Assembly: GCA_963779735.1 (NCBI GenBank)
Contig: CAVZZJ010000001.1
Location: forward strand, 356,765-420,764
Reading direction: 5' to 3'
Source of the DNA: Bog-473 sp963779735
GTDB lineage: Bacteria > Actinomycetota > Acidimicrobiia > Acidimicrobiales > RAAP-2
DNA: 64,000 bases
Shown here: one piece after another, positions 55,280 through 63,961 of the stretch
Layout: the number at the start of each line of letters is the position of its first letter
Numbering within the stretch: position 1 is the first letter of the stretch
Position numbers and translations under genes: made by a program
Notes under the pieces: model-generated
Databases searched by the model: none
Seen by the model: only the letters and a program-made list of their open reading frames with translations
Told to the model about the DNA's origin: nothing

Positions 55280-57820
55280 ATGAAGAAACTGTGCAAGTTG
55301 AGTCCCTGGCGGAAGGTACTGACCGGCGCAAGCATCGCGTGCGCCGCGGCGATGTCCATCGCTTTGCCGGTCGGGTTCGCATCGGCGGGTTCACCTTCCG
55401 GCCCCGACAGCCTGGGTGGTCTCCCGGCCGGATCGATCCAGCACGTCTGGCTGATCATCTTGGAGAACAAGTCCTACGACGAGACCTTCACGGGCCTGAA
55501 CAACAACTCGTATCTCTGGCAGACGCTGCCGTCCGAGGGCGTCCTCCTCAAGAACTACTACGGCACCGGCCACTCGAGCATGGACAACTACATCTCGCTG
55601 GCTTCCGGACAGGCACCCGAAGAGGACACCCAGGAGGACTGCAGCACCGCAAACATCCCGTTCGGGTCGAACTCTACGATCATCACGAGCGCCCAGGACA
55701 TTGCCGACGGGGGCACCGGGACCGTCGGTGGCGCCAGCCCCAACTGGAACTTCGGCCAGGTCCTCTCATCGTTGGGAGCGAATGCGCCTCTCGGCGCGGC
55801 GGGTACGACCACCACCAACGGCTGCACCTACCCGTCCGAGGTGGCGACGTTGTTCGACCAGTTCAACCTGGCGGGAGTGAGCTGGAAGGGTTACGCGCAG
55901 GACCTTGGCGGTGCCCAGCCGATCGGCTCGACGTCGTTCGTGAGCGACAGCGTTCCCGGTCGTGACGACGGCCCCTGTGGTGCTCCGGGCTCGTCGACGG
56001 AGAACCCGGTCACCAACCCGACCTACCTGACGGCCACCACGGCACATCCGCTTCCCTCGGACGTGTCCTCCTTCACCTCGGCCTCGCTCGTCGCGGGCAC
56101 CGGAACCACCAACAACCCGCAGTACTCCGATCAGTACGTCGCCAAGCACTTCCCCTTCCCCTGGTTCGAATCGCTGATCGGCAGCTACAACCCGACCACC
56201 GGCGCGACCGGGTCGGCCTTGACCGAGCCTGACGCGGCGGCCGGCGGTGGCACCAACTGTGATGCCAACCACATCGCCAACCTCGACAGCCCCACCGACG
56301 GCCTCGTCCATGACCTGCAGAACAACACGGTCCCCCAGTTCAGCTGGATCACGCCGGACAACTGCAGCGATGCGCACGACACGTCGTGCAAGGGCAACAA
56401 CCTCTCCGGAGCATTCGGCCTCAACGCCAACGGAACCGTGAACCTCAACGACCCGATCTACGATCCTCCCGGCCTCCCCGCCTTCGACCCCGAGGCGACA
56501 ACGCCGAGGAACTACACCGGAGGGCTCTACGCGTCAGACCTCTTCCTGGCCTACTACATCCCGCTCATTGAGGATTCGGGCGCCTACGCGCATGGCCTGA
56601 TCGACATCACCTTTGACGAGGGCGAGCCGTCGTTCACCTACTCGGGCAACAGCTTCAACAACGTGCTGACCTCGGGGCCGGACGGCCAGGGTACGACCTC
56701 GCCGCAGACCTCACCGCCTGCTGATGCCCCCACCTTCGGTTCGCCCGGGACCACCGCACCTAACGCGGACTCGATCTATGGTGCCTACGGCATCTCGGCC
56801 GACGCCGCCGGAGAGAACATCGGCGGCACGAACGTCACGGTTGAGCCCTATGGCCCCAACTCGACCTTGGCGACCGACGCTAACGGCGACCAGCTCGACC
56901 CAGGTCCGGGCAACAACTCGTTCATCGACCGGCCGCCGGCCTGCACGCAGACGACACCGACATTGGTGCCGGCAAACTGCGTCCCCAACATCGCCCGGGG
57001 CGGTTCGGGCACCAGCCCCGCGGCCCGTACCGACTCCTCTGCGACGGGGAGCTCGACTTCGTCGGAGATCACCGACCCCTCCGTCATCGGTGACGACACG
57101 GGCCGGGAGGTCACCTCCATCACGGTCGGCGGTTCGGCGATCGCCTTGGGGTCCAGCACCTACACGTCGGACTTCCCCAACGGGCTGTTCGTGGGAGCGG
57201 TGAGCGACACCGGGCCGCTCTTCCCGACCAGTAGCGGCGGGGCGACGGTCGCCGGTCAGTTCCAGTTGGTCGACGACGCCGGGAATCCGATCAATCCTCC
57301 GGGTGCGGTCACCAGCGTCACGCTGAGCGCCGAGTGCGACCCGGCCACCGGGTCCCTGCCGAGCACCTGTGGAAGCGGTCAGACGGTCGACCCGCTCTAC
57401 GACGCCCTCGACCCGACGCCGGGTGGCGGTGACACCGGGAGCGTGCTGATCAGCCCGTACATCACACCGGGCACGACCTCGACCACCGACTACAACCACT
57501 ACAGCTGGCTCCGCACCATGGAGGACCTGTTCGACGTCTCGAGCTGCTACAACACACCGACGGACATCACCCTTCCGGCCGGCACGGTCTGTGGCGGGCT
57601 CGACGGCGAGGGCCATCTCGGGTATGCGGCGCAGGCGAACCTCGACGCATTCGGTGCGGATGTGTTCAGCTCGCCCAGCGGAAACGGGTTCCAACAGATC
57701 CAACCCCCGAACGCCCTGCCGGAATCCCCGATGGTGATTGCTCTACCGGCTCTGGCGGGAATCGTGTTGATGGGCGGATTGCTCGTGATCCGCCGACGCA
57801 GGCGTGCGCTAGCGCACTGA
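55280..57820 (+). CDS. Exported phosphoesterase (phospholipase C/acid phosphatase superfamily) with PESP tag
   Basis: An 846-residue secreted protein. After the signal peptide, the phosphoesterase-family opening HVWLIILENKSYDETFTG supplies the metal-binding Glu/Asn and catalytic region; GTGHSSMDNYISLASGQ, TPDNCSDAHD and IDITFDEGEPS follow as further metal-ligand blocks of this alkaline phosphatase-like fold. It should hydrolyse phosphate monoesters or phospholipid head groups outside the cell. The C-terminus reads LPESP, hydrophobic helix and RRRRR: predicted exosortase tag. The next gene starts within its stop (TGATG). Confidence 0.9.
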   Translation: MKKLCKLSPWRKVLTGASIACAAAMSIALPVGFASAGSPSGPDSLGGLPAGSIQHVWLIILENKSYDETFTGLNNNSYLWQTLPSEGVLLKNYYGTGHSSMDNYISLASGQAPEEDTQEDCSTANIPFGSNSTIITSAQDIADGGTGTVGGASPNWNFGQVLSSLGANAPLGAAGTTTTNGCTYPSEVATLFDQFNLAGVSWKGYAQDLGGAQPIGSTSFVSDSVPGRDDGPCGAPGSSTENPVTNPTYLTATTAHPLPSDVSSFTSASLVAGTGTTNNPQYSDQYVAKHFPFPWFESLIGSYNPTTGATGSALTEPDAAAGGGTNCDANHIANLDSPTDGLVHDLQNNTVPQFSWITPDNCSDAHDTSCKGNNLSGAFGLNANGTVNLNDPIYDPPGLPAFDPEATTPRNYTGGLYASDLFLAYYIPLIEDSGAYAHGLIDITFDEGEPSFTYSGNSFNNVLTSGPDGQGTTSPQTSPPADAPTFGSPGTTAPNADSIYGAYGISADAAGENIGGTNVTVEPYGPNSTLATDANGDQLDPGPGNNSFIDRPPACTQTTPTLVPANCVPNIARGGSGTSPAARTDSSATGSSTSSEITDPSVIGDDTGREVTSITVGGSAIALGSSTYTSDFPNGLFVGAVSDTGPLFPTSSGGATVAGQFQLVDDAGNPINPPGAVTSVTLSAECDPATGSLPSTCGSGQTVDPLYDALDPTPGGGDTGSVLISPYITPGTTSTTDYNHYSWLRTMEDLFDVSSCYNTPTDITLPAGTVCGGLDGEGHLGYAAQANLDAFGADVFSSPSGNGFQQIQPPNALPESPMVIALPALAGIVLMGGLLVIRRRRRALAH

Positions 57821-58446
57821 TGTCTTCCATCGCTCATTCGCAGAGCACGTCGACGGGCTGGGCCGAAAGGCCCGGCTCGTCTCGTTTCCGCACGATCCTG
57901 ATCGTCGGGATCTTCGCTGTGCTGTTCGCCGCGCTCGGGTATGGCCTCTACGAACTCACCGCCCCACGGCAGCTGAACATGGCTGACCCGCAGTCGTGGC
58001 TCCCCAAGCAGCAACTCGACCACCCGGTCGACAGGACGTTGGTGGGCACGTACGCCGATCCCGCACTGACCGTCGAGGGCGACTTCGTCGAGGTGCGGAC
58101 GGCGACCTTCTCGGCCCTCGCCGTGATGAATGGGCCGGTGGTCCCGGGTGAGGGCCTTCCCCACCAGGCGAGCTTCACGACCTGCACCTGGACGATCTCC
58201 CTCTCGCACGTCGTGGGCCGGGTGCCGATCTCCGTGGCCGACTTCGACTCCATCGACCACAGCCAGACGGTGTTCAAGCCCTACCTGGTCCCGGGGGAGC
58301 GGACGCCACCCTCGGTCGTGACGACCGGTCACGACCTCACCTTCCAGATCCGCTCCGTGATGCCGGTCGGCGAGGGGCTGCTGCGCTGGGCTCCCGACGG
58401 CGACCATATCGTCGCCAAGTGGGACTACCAGGTCGAGAACGACTGA
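57820..58446 (+). CDS. Membrane-anchored extracellular protein of unknown function
   Basis: A 208-residue protein: short cytosolic start, one transmembrane helix (TILIVGIFAVLFAALGYGLYEL, about 25-46) and a beta-rich extracellular domain with one Cys (TTCTWTISLSHVVGRVPISV). It is coupled to the phosphoesterase by a TGATG overlap, so a partner role such as positioning or assembly is plausible. No family recognised. Confidence 0.75.
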   Translation: MSSIAHSQSTSTGWAERPGSSRFRTILIVGIFAVLFAALGYGLYELTAPRQLNMADPQSWLPKQQLDHPVDRTLVGTYADPALTVEGDFVEVRTATFSALAVMNGPVVPGEGLPHQASFTTCTWTISLSHVVGRVPISVADFDSIDHSQTVFKPYLVPGERTPPSVVTTGHDLTFQIRSVMPVGEGLLRWAPDGDHIVAKWDYQVEND

Positions 58447-58451
58447 GCGTG

Positions 58452-58940
58452 ATGACCGGCGGAATCCGCAGGACCGTTCTCATCGTCGGCCTGCTCGTCG
58501 TCACGTCGGCCGGAGGCGTCTTCGGTGGAGGAGTGGGATCGGCTGCGACGAGACCGGCGAAGTCGGCGCACGACAGGCTCTCCGGGCCGAGAACCTCACC
58601 CGTGCAAGACACGCGGTACCTCGCCGACGTGGCCAAGGCCGATCCGGCGCTGGCCACGTACATTCAGCAGGAGGGCAACGTGGCGCTCCGGGCCATGCTG
58701 ACCGATGGGAGTGCCTTCTGTGCCTTTTTGCACCGGGGCGGGGGGATTGACAACGCCATACTCTCGGTCGCCATCGGGGCGAGAAGCGTGGAGGCGCAGA
58801 CGCACCTTCCCTCGAACGTGACGACGTACAACACGATGGACGCGGTGGCGCTCGTGGTCCTCTGCCCGTCCGAGCAGAGCTTGGTGCCTCCTTCGGTCCG
58901 ATCCAGGGTCCACGCGCTGGGCAAGGCTCTCGCCAAGTGA
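58452..58940 (+). CDS. Secreted small protein of unknown function
   Basis: A 162-residue exported protein: signal peptide (VLIVGLLVVTSAGGVFGGGVG), then a mostly helical domain with two Cys (SAFCAFLH and VVLCPSEQ) that may form a disulfide. The ATG follows the previous stop by 5 bp, preceded by an in-frame GTG. Third gene of the phosphoesterase transcript. No family recognised. Confidence 0.7.
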   Translation: MTGGIRRTVLIVGLLVVTSAGGVFGGGVGSAATRPAKSAHDRLSGPRTSPVQDTRYLADVAKADPALATYIQQEGNVALRAMLTDGSAFCAFLHRGGGIDNAILSVAIGARSVEAQTHLPSNVTTYNTMDAVALVVLCPSEQSLVPPSVRSRVHALGKALAK

Positions 58941-58979
58941 CCGGTCGCAGTCCTTCGCCCAGCGGCTGAGCGAGCCCGC

Positions 58980-59783
58980 TCAGGGAATGATGTTGAGCGG
59001 CGTGCCGGCGGGAATCATGTCGAGCTGGGCCAGGTCGGCATCGTGCAGCCGGATGCAGCCGTGGGAGATCGCCGCTCCGGTCGTGCCGATGAGTGCATCG
59101 TCGTAGGAGGTGATCGGACCGTGAATGGCGATGATGGCGTCACCCGAACCGTCCCAGTCCGAAATGGCGTCGGAGTGGGCCGACGTGACCAGCACGAAGG
59201 GACCGTAACCGGGGTCCGGCGCCGGGACGCGCATGGTGACGAAGTAGTCGCCGGTCACGGTGGGGTCGTCGGGCGCTCCTACTCCAGCCGGGAAGTCCAG
59301 GACCTGGTTGCCGTTCTCGTACACCATCAAATGCTCGGTGGCCAGGTCGAGGACCAGCTGGTAGGGGGTAACGGACAGGCTCACGTCGCTCAGCGGCACC
59401 CAGGTGGTCGAGCCATTGGGGCGTTGCGCCAGACGCACCTCCACCCAACCTGGGGCGGTACCGATGACCGGAAGGATGGAGGGATAGCCGTACCAGGTGG
59501 CCGGGATGAGGGTGTTCTGGGGTGCACCTGGTTCCGGCGACCCGGGAACGGCGCCGTGGGTGGTCGCCACAACGGTTGTGACGTTGACGTCGAACGCCGC
59601 GGGCGCGGCGGCCGGCGCAGCGGTACCGGGCTCGGCGGGCGCGGCAGCCGGGTTCGCGACGGCGACCGCACGGTCATGGTGGGACGGGGGCACCGGGAGC
59701 GAAACCCGCGCGGCGCTGCACCCGCCCACCAGGGCAGCTGCACCGATCACCGCCAGGAGAAGGCCAAAACGGCGAAGGGTCAT
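58980..59783 (-). CDS. L,D-transpeptidase (YkuD) lipoprotein
   Basis: A 267-residue protein with a lipoprotein signal (LLLAVIGAAALVGGC; lipobox LVGGC, Cys about 22), an Ala/Pro-rich linker and a YkuD catalytic domain. The active-site region reads IAIHGP and, further on, ISHGCIRLHDADL with the nucleophile Cys. It should make 3-3 peptidoglycan cross-links or attach proteins to peptide stems outside the membrane. The ATG at 59783 places the signal peptide at the N-terminus; upstream starts add a non-signal leader. Confidence 0.9.
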   Translation of the reverse strand: MTLRRFGLLLAVIGAAALVGGCSAARVSLPVPPSHHDRAVAVANPAAAPAEPGTAAPAAAPAAFDVNVTTVVATTHGAVPGSPEPGAPQNTLIPATWYGYPSILPVIGTAPGWVEVRLAQRPNGSTTWVPLSDVSLSVTPYQLVLDLATEHLMVYENGNQVLDFPAGVGAPDDPTVTGDYFVTMRVPAPDPGYGPFVLVTSAHSDAISDWDGSGDAIIAIHGPITSYDDALIGTTGAAISHGCIRLHDADLAQLDMIPAGTPLNIIP

Positions 59784-59998
59784 CCCACCCCAGATGCTTG
59801 ATCGACGCAACCCACCAGCGCACGCTCCATGACTGACCCGTGGACTATTCCGTGCCATCAAGCGTGCACTATCCATATGAACGGCCCGCGACAAAACCTA
59901 GGGGAAAATGGAAAGCCACCACTCTTTCCCCGCCGTTCGGTACCGTTGTGCCCATGATGAACCCGTGTGACCACATTGTGGTCGCAAAGAGCTGAGCG

Positions 59999-60175
59999 AT
60001 GCGCGGCTTCTTCGGTGCGACGATGTGCCTCGGCTACTTCGTCATCGGACTGATCGTCGCCAGCTCCCATACGTACATTGCGCACTTGACCGCGCTCAAG
60101 CCCGTCGTATCGGCGGTCCTCGCCGTGGTCCTCTGGCCACTCCTCCTCGTCGGTATCAACTTGCACGTGAAGTAG
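59999..60175 (+). CDS. Small two-helix membrane protein
   Basis: A 58-residue reading frame starting MRGFFGATMCLGYFVIGLIV, with two hydrophobic segments (about 9-22 and 36-52) separated by a short polar loop. An inverted repeat GACCAC-ATT-GTGGTC lies at 59969-59983 just upstream. No strong ribosome site. Hydrophobic pattern and plausible codon use favour a real gene, but this is the least certain coding call here. Confidence 0.45.
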   Translation: MRGFFGATMCLGYFVIGLIVASSHTYIAHLTALKPVVSAVLAVVLWPLLLVGINLHVK

Positions 60176-60273
60176 GGGAGCGGGCGTCACGAAGTCGTCG
60201 ATGCGTCGCCAAGTCCGTCCCTCCATGGTCAAGTGATTACCTGTTCTCTGGGCGATGAAGAACGGGATAGGGG

Positions 60274-61473
60274 TCATTGACTGTCACCGCTCGACATCTG
60301 TCGTTGCTTGCGCCGGCGGTCAAGGAGCGTGGCGGCGACGAGCAGGACGCCTCCTGCCGCGGGCAGGAGGGCTGCAACCGGTACCTCGGGGGCTTGGTCC
60401 CCAAGAGGGATCGGCTGCCAGGCGGCCTGGCTGTTGTTGGTCTTGTTGGCGGTCAAGCTCACCTGAACTGCGCTGCTCACCGAGCTGCCCATGTTGAGGA
60501 CGATGTTGCTCCCGACCCCTACCTTGGTCCAGATGTACTCGGGGCTGGTGGGCGAAGTCGGCGAGAACATCGGCTCTATCTCAGTGCCGGGATCCGATGA
60601 ACCCCACAGTGCCGTCGCCGTAGCCGGCGTGGTGGTCGGATTGAGGACGTAGATCTTGTGGCCGCCCGCGCGGTTCGAATCGAAGATGATGCGGGTCCCG
60701 TCGGGGTTCCAGTCGGGGTACTCGTCGGCGGAACCTCCTACGCCTGACTCGTTGGAGAGATCCCGTTCGGCGAAGGCGCCGGTCAGGCTGACGAGGTAGA
60801 TGTGCTGGTCGTCTCCCACGTAGACGACCTGGGTCGGGTCGGCCGGGTCGATCTCAGGCCGGTCGGCCGCTCCGCTCACCGCGTCGGGGGATGTGAGCGA
60901 TACCGAGGTGGCGACTGCCGTGGGTGTGCCGCCCAGAACGGGCGACTGCGTGCAGAGCCGGCAGTCGCCATCGTCGGAGTTGCAACGGATGAAGGCCAGT
61001 GTCGTTCCGTTGGACGAAACGGTAGGGGCGTAGTCGTCGAAGTTCTCGCCGTCGGCCGTTGGGAAGGTCAGCTGAGTCGCGCCGTCGGACTGGCTTCCGG
61101 GCGCTCCCGAAATGGTCGCAGGGTAGTGAACCTCGAAGATGGCGTCGTTACCCAGGCGGTCGCTGGCAAAAAACAGAGTGGAGCCATCGGCCGAGAAGTA
61201 GGGCATGGAGTCGATGCTCCCCGCCGTCGATTGGGTCGAACTCGGCGCAGCTCCACTCGGACAGCTGTAGGTCGGGGGAGTGCTCCCGTTCGGATTAAGG
61301 CTGTAGATCGCCTGCCCGATGTCCTGGCCGTCGCAGATGGCGACGAAGGCTACGTTGCCGTTCTCGGTTCCGGGAAAGGTCGCACCGGCGAGGGTGGGAG
61401 GCCAGGTGAAGGTTGCGGCAACCACGATCACGGCCAGTCCAAGGACGCGTGACGCCCCGGCCGACAATCTCAT
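60274..61473 (-). CDS. Secreted beta-propeller (PD40/TolB-like) protein with PEVP tag, copy 2
   Basis: A 399-residue exported protein, paralog of the gene at 53.8-55.0 kb across its whole length. Blade motifs include LFFASDR, DYAPTVSSNGTTLAFIR, DPTQVVYVGDDQHIYL and YPDWNPDGTRIIFD. Tail: APEVP, hydrophobic helix and RRRKQR, a predicted exosortase tag. The ATG at 61473 gives a signal peptide of the same length as its paralog; an in-frame GTG at 61509 is the alternative. Confidence 0.88.
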   Translation of the reverse strand: MRLSAGASRVLGLAVIVVAATFTWPPTLAGATFPGTENGNVAFVAICDGQDIGQAIYSLNPNGSTPPTYSCPSGAAPSSTQSTAGSIDSMPYFSADGSTLFFASDRLGNDAIFEVHYPATISGAPGSQSDGATQLTFPTADGENFDDYAPTVSSNGTTLAFIRCNSDDGDCRLCTQSPVLGGTPTAVATSVSLTSPDAVSGAADRPEIDPADPTQVVYVGDDQHIYLVSLTGAFAERDLSNESGVGGSADEYPDWNPDGTRIIFDSNRAGGHKIYVLNPTTTPATATALWGSSDPGTEIEPMFSPTSPTSPEYIWTKVGVGSNIVLNMGSSVSSAVQVSLTANKTNNSQAAWQPIPLGDQAPEVPVAALLPAAGGVLLVAATLLDRRRKQRQMSSGDSQ

Positions 61474-61524
61474 GCCCACAGGTAACAACAGCCTCTGGGT
61501 GATGTCCACACTGCGGTGGACTTT

Positions 61525-61561
61525 TTCCCGTGAAATTCACCCAGTTCACGCTACCGTCGCG
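61525..61561. promoter_or_regulatory. Conserved block upstream of beta-propeller copy 2
   Basis: TTCCCGTG, AATTCACCC, GTTCACGC and CCGTCGCG: the counterpart of 55078-55115. Two TTCAC elements are 9 bases apart, not the 11 of a standard PHO box. Conservation outside the coding region suggests a shared regulator. Confidence 0.4.
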
Positions 61562-61687
61562 GTGGGTGCCTTGTAGTGACCCGATTCGGGTTGAGTCACC
61601 GAGATTTCATCCCCACGTCACCCCCCGGTCGAACCTTTCATAACAGACTGATCAAGACCCTTTTGCGAAGGTTGTACGAACGGAACG

Positions 61688-62614
61688 ATGGCGGGCATTC
61701 GGAGAGGCTGGCACCCGGACCCATTCGGCGTCCACGAGCTGAGGTACTTCACATTCGACGGCAATCCGACGCGCCTTGTCCGCGACGGCGACGGTTGGTC
61801 GCATGACGCGCCACCCGTCGCGCCACACCGGTCCGCCATTCACCCGTCGATCCGGGCTGAGGAGCACCATCAGACTTGGCAGTTGGATCCGCACGGCATG
61901 CACGAGGAGAGGTTCATCACCTGCGGCGAGCCCACGCGAATGGTGCGCGACCGAGGGGTCGAGTTCTACGACGAACCGCCCCCCACCCACGATGGAGTGC
62001 GCGAAATCCACTTGACGGCGCCAACGGCAGTGAGTCGGAACACAGCGGGAGGGCGTTGGGGCGAGACGGATACGGTGGCCCCCGATGCCATCTCCCTCCC
62101 TCCGCCCCCCCGCGGGACCACGTTTCGCCGTCTCTTTCGCTACGGTTCGGTCTCGGTTGTTTCCACCGTGATAGGCCTGAGCCTTCTCGGCCTGTTTGTC
62201 GGCGTCCTCCGCTGGCCGGCGACGTGGTCGAACGTCGTTGCTGTTGGGATTGCCACCGTCCCATCGTTCGAGCTCAACCGAAGATGGGTGTGGGCGCAGG
62301 ACGGGCCCCGCTCCATTCTCCGACAGGCATTGCCCTACTTCTTGCTCTCATTCGCCGGTCTGGTCATCTCGACGATCGCCGTACGCCTGGCGTCGGGTGC
62401 GACGATCAACTCGACCCGGCTCGTCCACACGGCGGCAGTGGAGATGGCGAACATCGCTGCGTACGGGTCTCTATGGATTGTCCAATTCGTGTTGTGCGAT
62501 CGCATCCTGTTCCGCTCGCGCTCCATTTCGACGGTTGGAGACGAGTGGAACCCGGTTGCCGTCGGCGTTGCGCGGGCGCCCGGTGCACTCGTGTCGAGCG
62601 AGGTCATGGCATGA
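61688..62614 (+). CDS. GtrA-like membrane protein with two DUF2510-like N-terminal repeats
   Basis: A 308-residue protein. The N-terminus has the motif twice: RGWHPDPFGVHELRYF...RLVRDG (about 6-34) and TWQLDPHGMHEERFI...RMVRDR (about 60-86). The C-terminal half (about 150-285) has four helices of GtrA type (FRYGSVSVVSTVIGLSLLGL, FELNRRWVW, ending CDRILFR). GtrA proteins are thought to flip or hand over polyprenyl-linked sugars. Start ATG at 61688. Confidence 0.82.
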   Translation: MAGIRRGWHPDPFGVHELRYFTFDGNPTRLVRDGDGWSHDAPPVAPHRSAIHPSIRAEEHHQTWQLDPHGMHEERFITCGEPTRMVRDRGVEFYDEPPPTHDGVREIHLTAPTAVSRNTAGGRWGETDTVAPDAISLPPPPRGTTFRRLFRYGSVSVVSTVIGLSLLGLFVGVLRWPATWSNVVAVGIATVPSFELNRRWVWAQDGPRSILRQALPYFLLSFAGLVISTIAVRLASGATINSTRLVHTAAVEMANIAAYGSLWIVQFVLCDRILFRSRSISTVGDEWNPVAVGVARAPGALVSSEVMA

Positions 62615-62631
62615 CCGGCGCTCACCTACTC

Positions 62632-62919
62632 CTATTGGGTGAGGTTCTTGATCGTCTTGGCGAGCTTCCTGACGTGCGCCGTGAGCTCCTCTAAATGCGC
62701 CGAGAGGTCCCGGACCTCTGCGGTGACGTCGGCGGAGGTACCGACGGTGTCGGCCGGATCGCCGAGGGCATCGAGGCGAGCCTGCAGGGCGTCGATCGAA
62801 TCGGCGAGGAGTTTGAGTCCGAGGACCACGGCGGCGACCGTCCTCTGGTCAGCGGGGTAGCCGAGATCGCCGACGGCGGGCTGGGAGATCAGCTGGTCGA
62901 TCCGGTCTCGGACAGTCAT
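62632..62919 (-). CDS. Small coiled-coil protein of unknown function
   Basis: A 95-residue acidic helical protein starting MTVRDRIDQLISQPAVG, with heptad-like Leu/Ala spacing (LKLLADSIDALQARLDAL and LSAHLEELTAHVRKLAK). No export signal. An in-frame start at 62946 would add 9 residues. Convergent with the GtrA-like gene. Confidence 0.65.
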   Translation of the reverse strand: MTVRDRIDQLISQPAVGDLGYPADQRTVAAVVLGLKLLADSIDALQARLDALGDPADTVGTSADVTAEVRDLSAHLEELTAHVRKLAKTIKNLTQ

Positions 62920-63064
62920 GGAAATACCGTAGGTCGTGATGCCCAATGAGGCCCCAATCAGGGCACAATTCCCGGTACTGTCGCCCTCAATCTCGACCTG
63001 TCGTCCTCCCCGGGAGGTTCACGAGGCCCACCGCCTCGGCAAAATGAGCGCCGTGAGGCGCCGG

Positions 63065-63805
63065 TCAGCCCGCAGTCGCTGATTCCGACCTGAGGGTGGA
63101 AACCGGGATGGCGCCCGTCGGCACGTCCGGGGCGACCCTCTCGCCCCACCGCGAGAACTTGATGATCTCGCCCGCGGTGTGCTTCCCCGTCCCGTTGGTG
63201 ATCGCCGCCTCCACCGGAAGTCCGCTCCCTTTTTGCGCCAGGAAGAGGACCATCTTGGCTTCGCCGGCGGGGCCCTTCCCCGCTATGGAGACAACGGGCG
63301 TTCCGGACAGGACGGTACTTCTTCCCCTCACCAGAGTTCCCGTAGGGGTCGCGCCCTTGAGGACCGATGAGAGGGTCACGTCTGCGACGAGCGTCTGGTA
63401 ACCCGTGTCGCTCGAGTTGAAGGAGATCCATCGGCCCGAGAGCGTCTTTGCGGCCGAGCTGGGGAGGCCGAAGTAGGAGATGAGTCCCTGGCTGTTGCCC
63501 GAGATGTACACCGCGCCGTCCACGAGCACGATGGAGACAAGCTGTTTGCCTATCTCGAGGGCTTCTTGGCCAGCGTTGGCCGCCGAGTCGACGACGACGT
63601 TGCCCACTTCCCCCTGGGACACGAACTGGGCGGCGACGCGCACGGATCCTGCCCGCGCCGCCGCGGCCGCCGCCGCCACGAGCACCTGGTTCGGCGAGGC
63701 TTCCTTGGCGGCAGCGGCCGCCGGGCTCGAGACGGCGGTGGCACCCACACACAGCGTCACCGCCAGCAGTGAGCCGAATCGCATCGCTCGATGGGACCCG
63801 GTCAT
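63065..63805 (-). CDS. Secreted protein, possibly LppX/LprG-like
   Basis: A 246-residue exported protein with signal peptide (MRFGSLLAVTLCVGATAVSSPAAA). The mature part has alternating beta strands (VRVAAQFVSQGEVG, SIVLVDGAVYISGNS) and GRWISF, recalling the half-barrel LppX/LprAFG lipid carriers of actinobacteria. There is no lipobox Cys at the signal cleavage site, so assignment is weak. Start ATG at 63805; the longer frame adds a non-signal leader. Confidence 0.7.
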   Translation of the reverse strand: MTGSHRAMRFGSLLAVTLCVGATAVSSPAAAAAKEASPNQVLVAAAAAAARAGSVRVAAQFVSQGEVGNVVVDSAANAGQEALEIGKQLVSIVLVDGAVYISGNSQGLISYFGLPSSAAKTLSGRWISFNSSDTGYQTLVADVTLSSVLKGATPTGTLVRGRSTVLSGTPVVSIAGKGPAGEAKMVLFLAQKGSGLPVEAAITNGTGKHTAGEIIKFSRWGERVAPDVPTGAIPVSTLRSESATAG

Positions 63806-63961
63806 CGAAGACTCTCCACGGTGCCGCACCGTATCGGGCCAAGATGGCGAGGCCGCGACGACGACATGAACGTGCCGCGAACGACCCGGACCGGCCATGA
63901 CGAGTCATGGGACCCCCTGTGGGCCGTATGATGAGCCACCTGATGAAGATCAGATGTGCCT

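Noticed and set aside
59858..60277. 139-codon minus-strand frame
   Set aside because: Overlaps the better small membrane-protein frame and has His/Arg/Asp-rich shadow-like composition.
61525..61561. Canonical PHO box upstream of beta-propeller copy 2
   Set aside because: The two TTCAC elements are 9 bases apart and no 11-bp periodicity exists; kept only as a shared upstream block.
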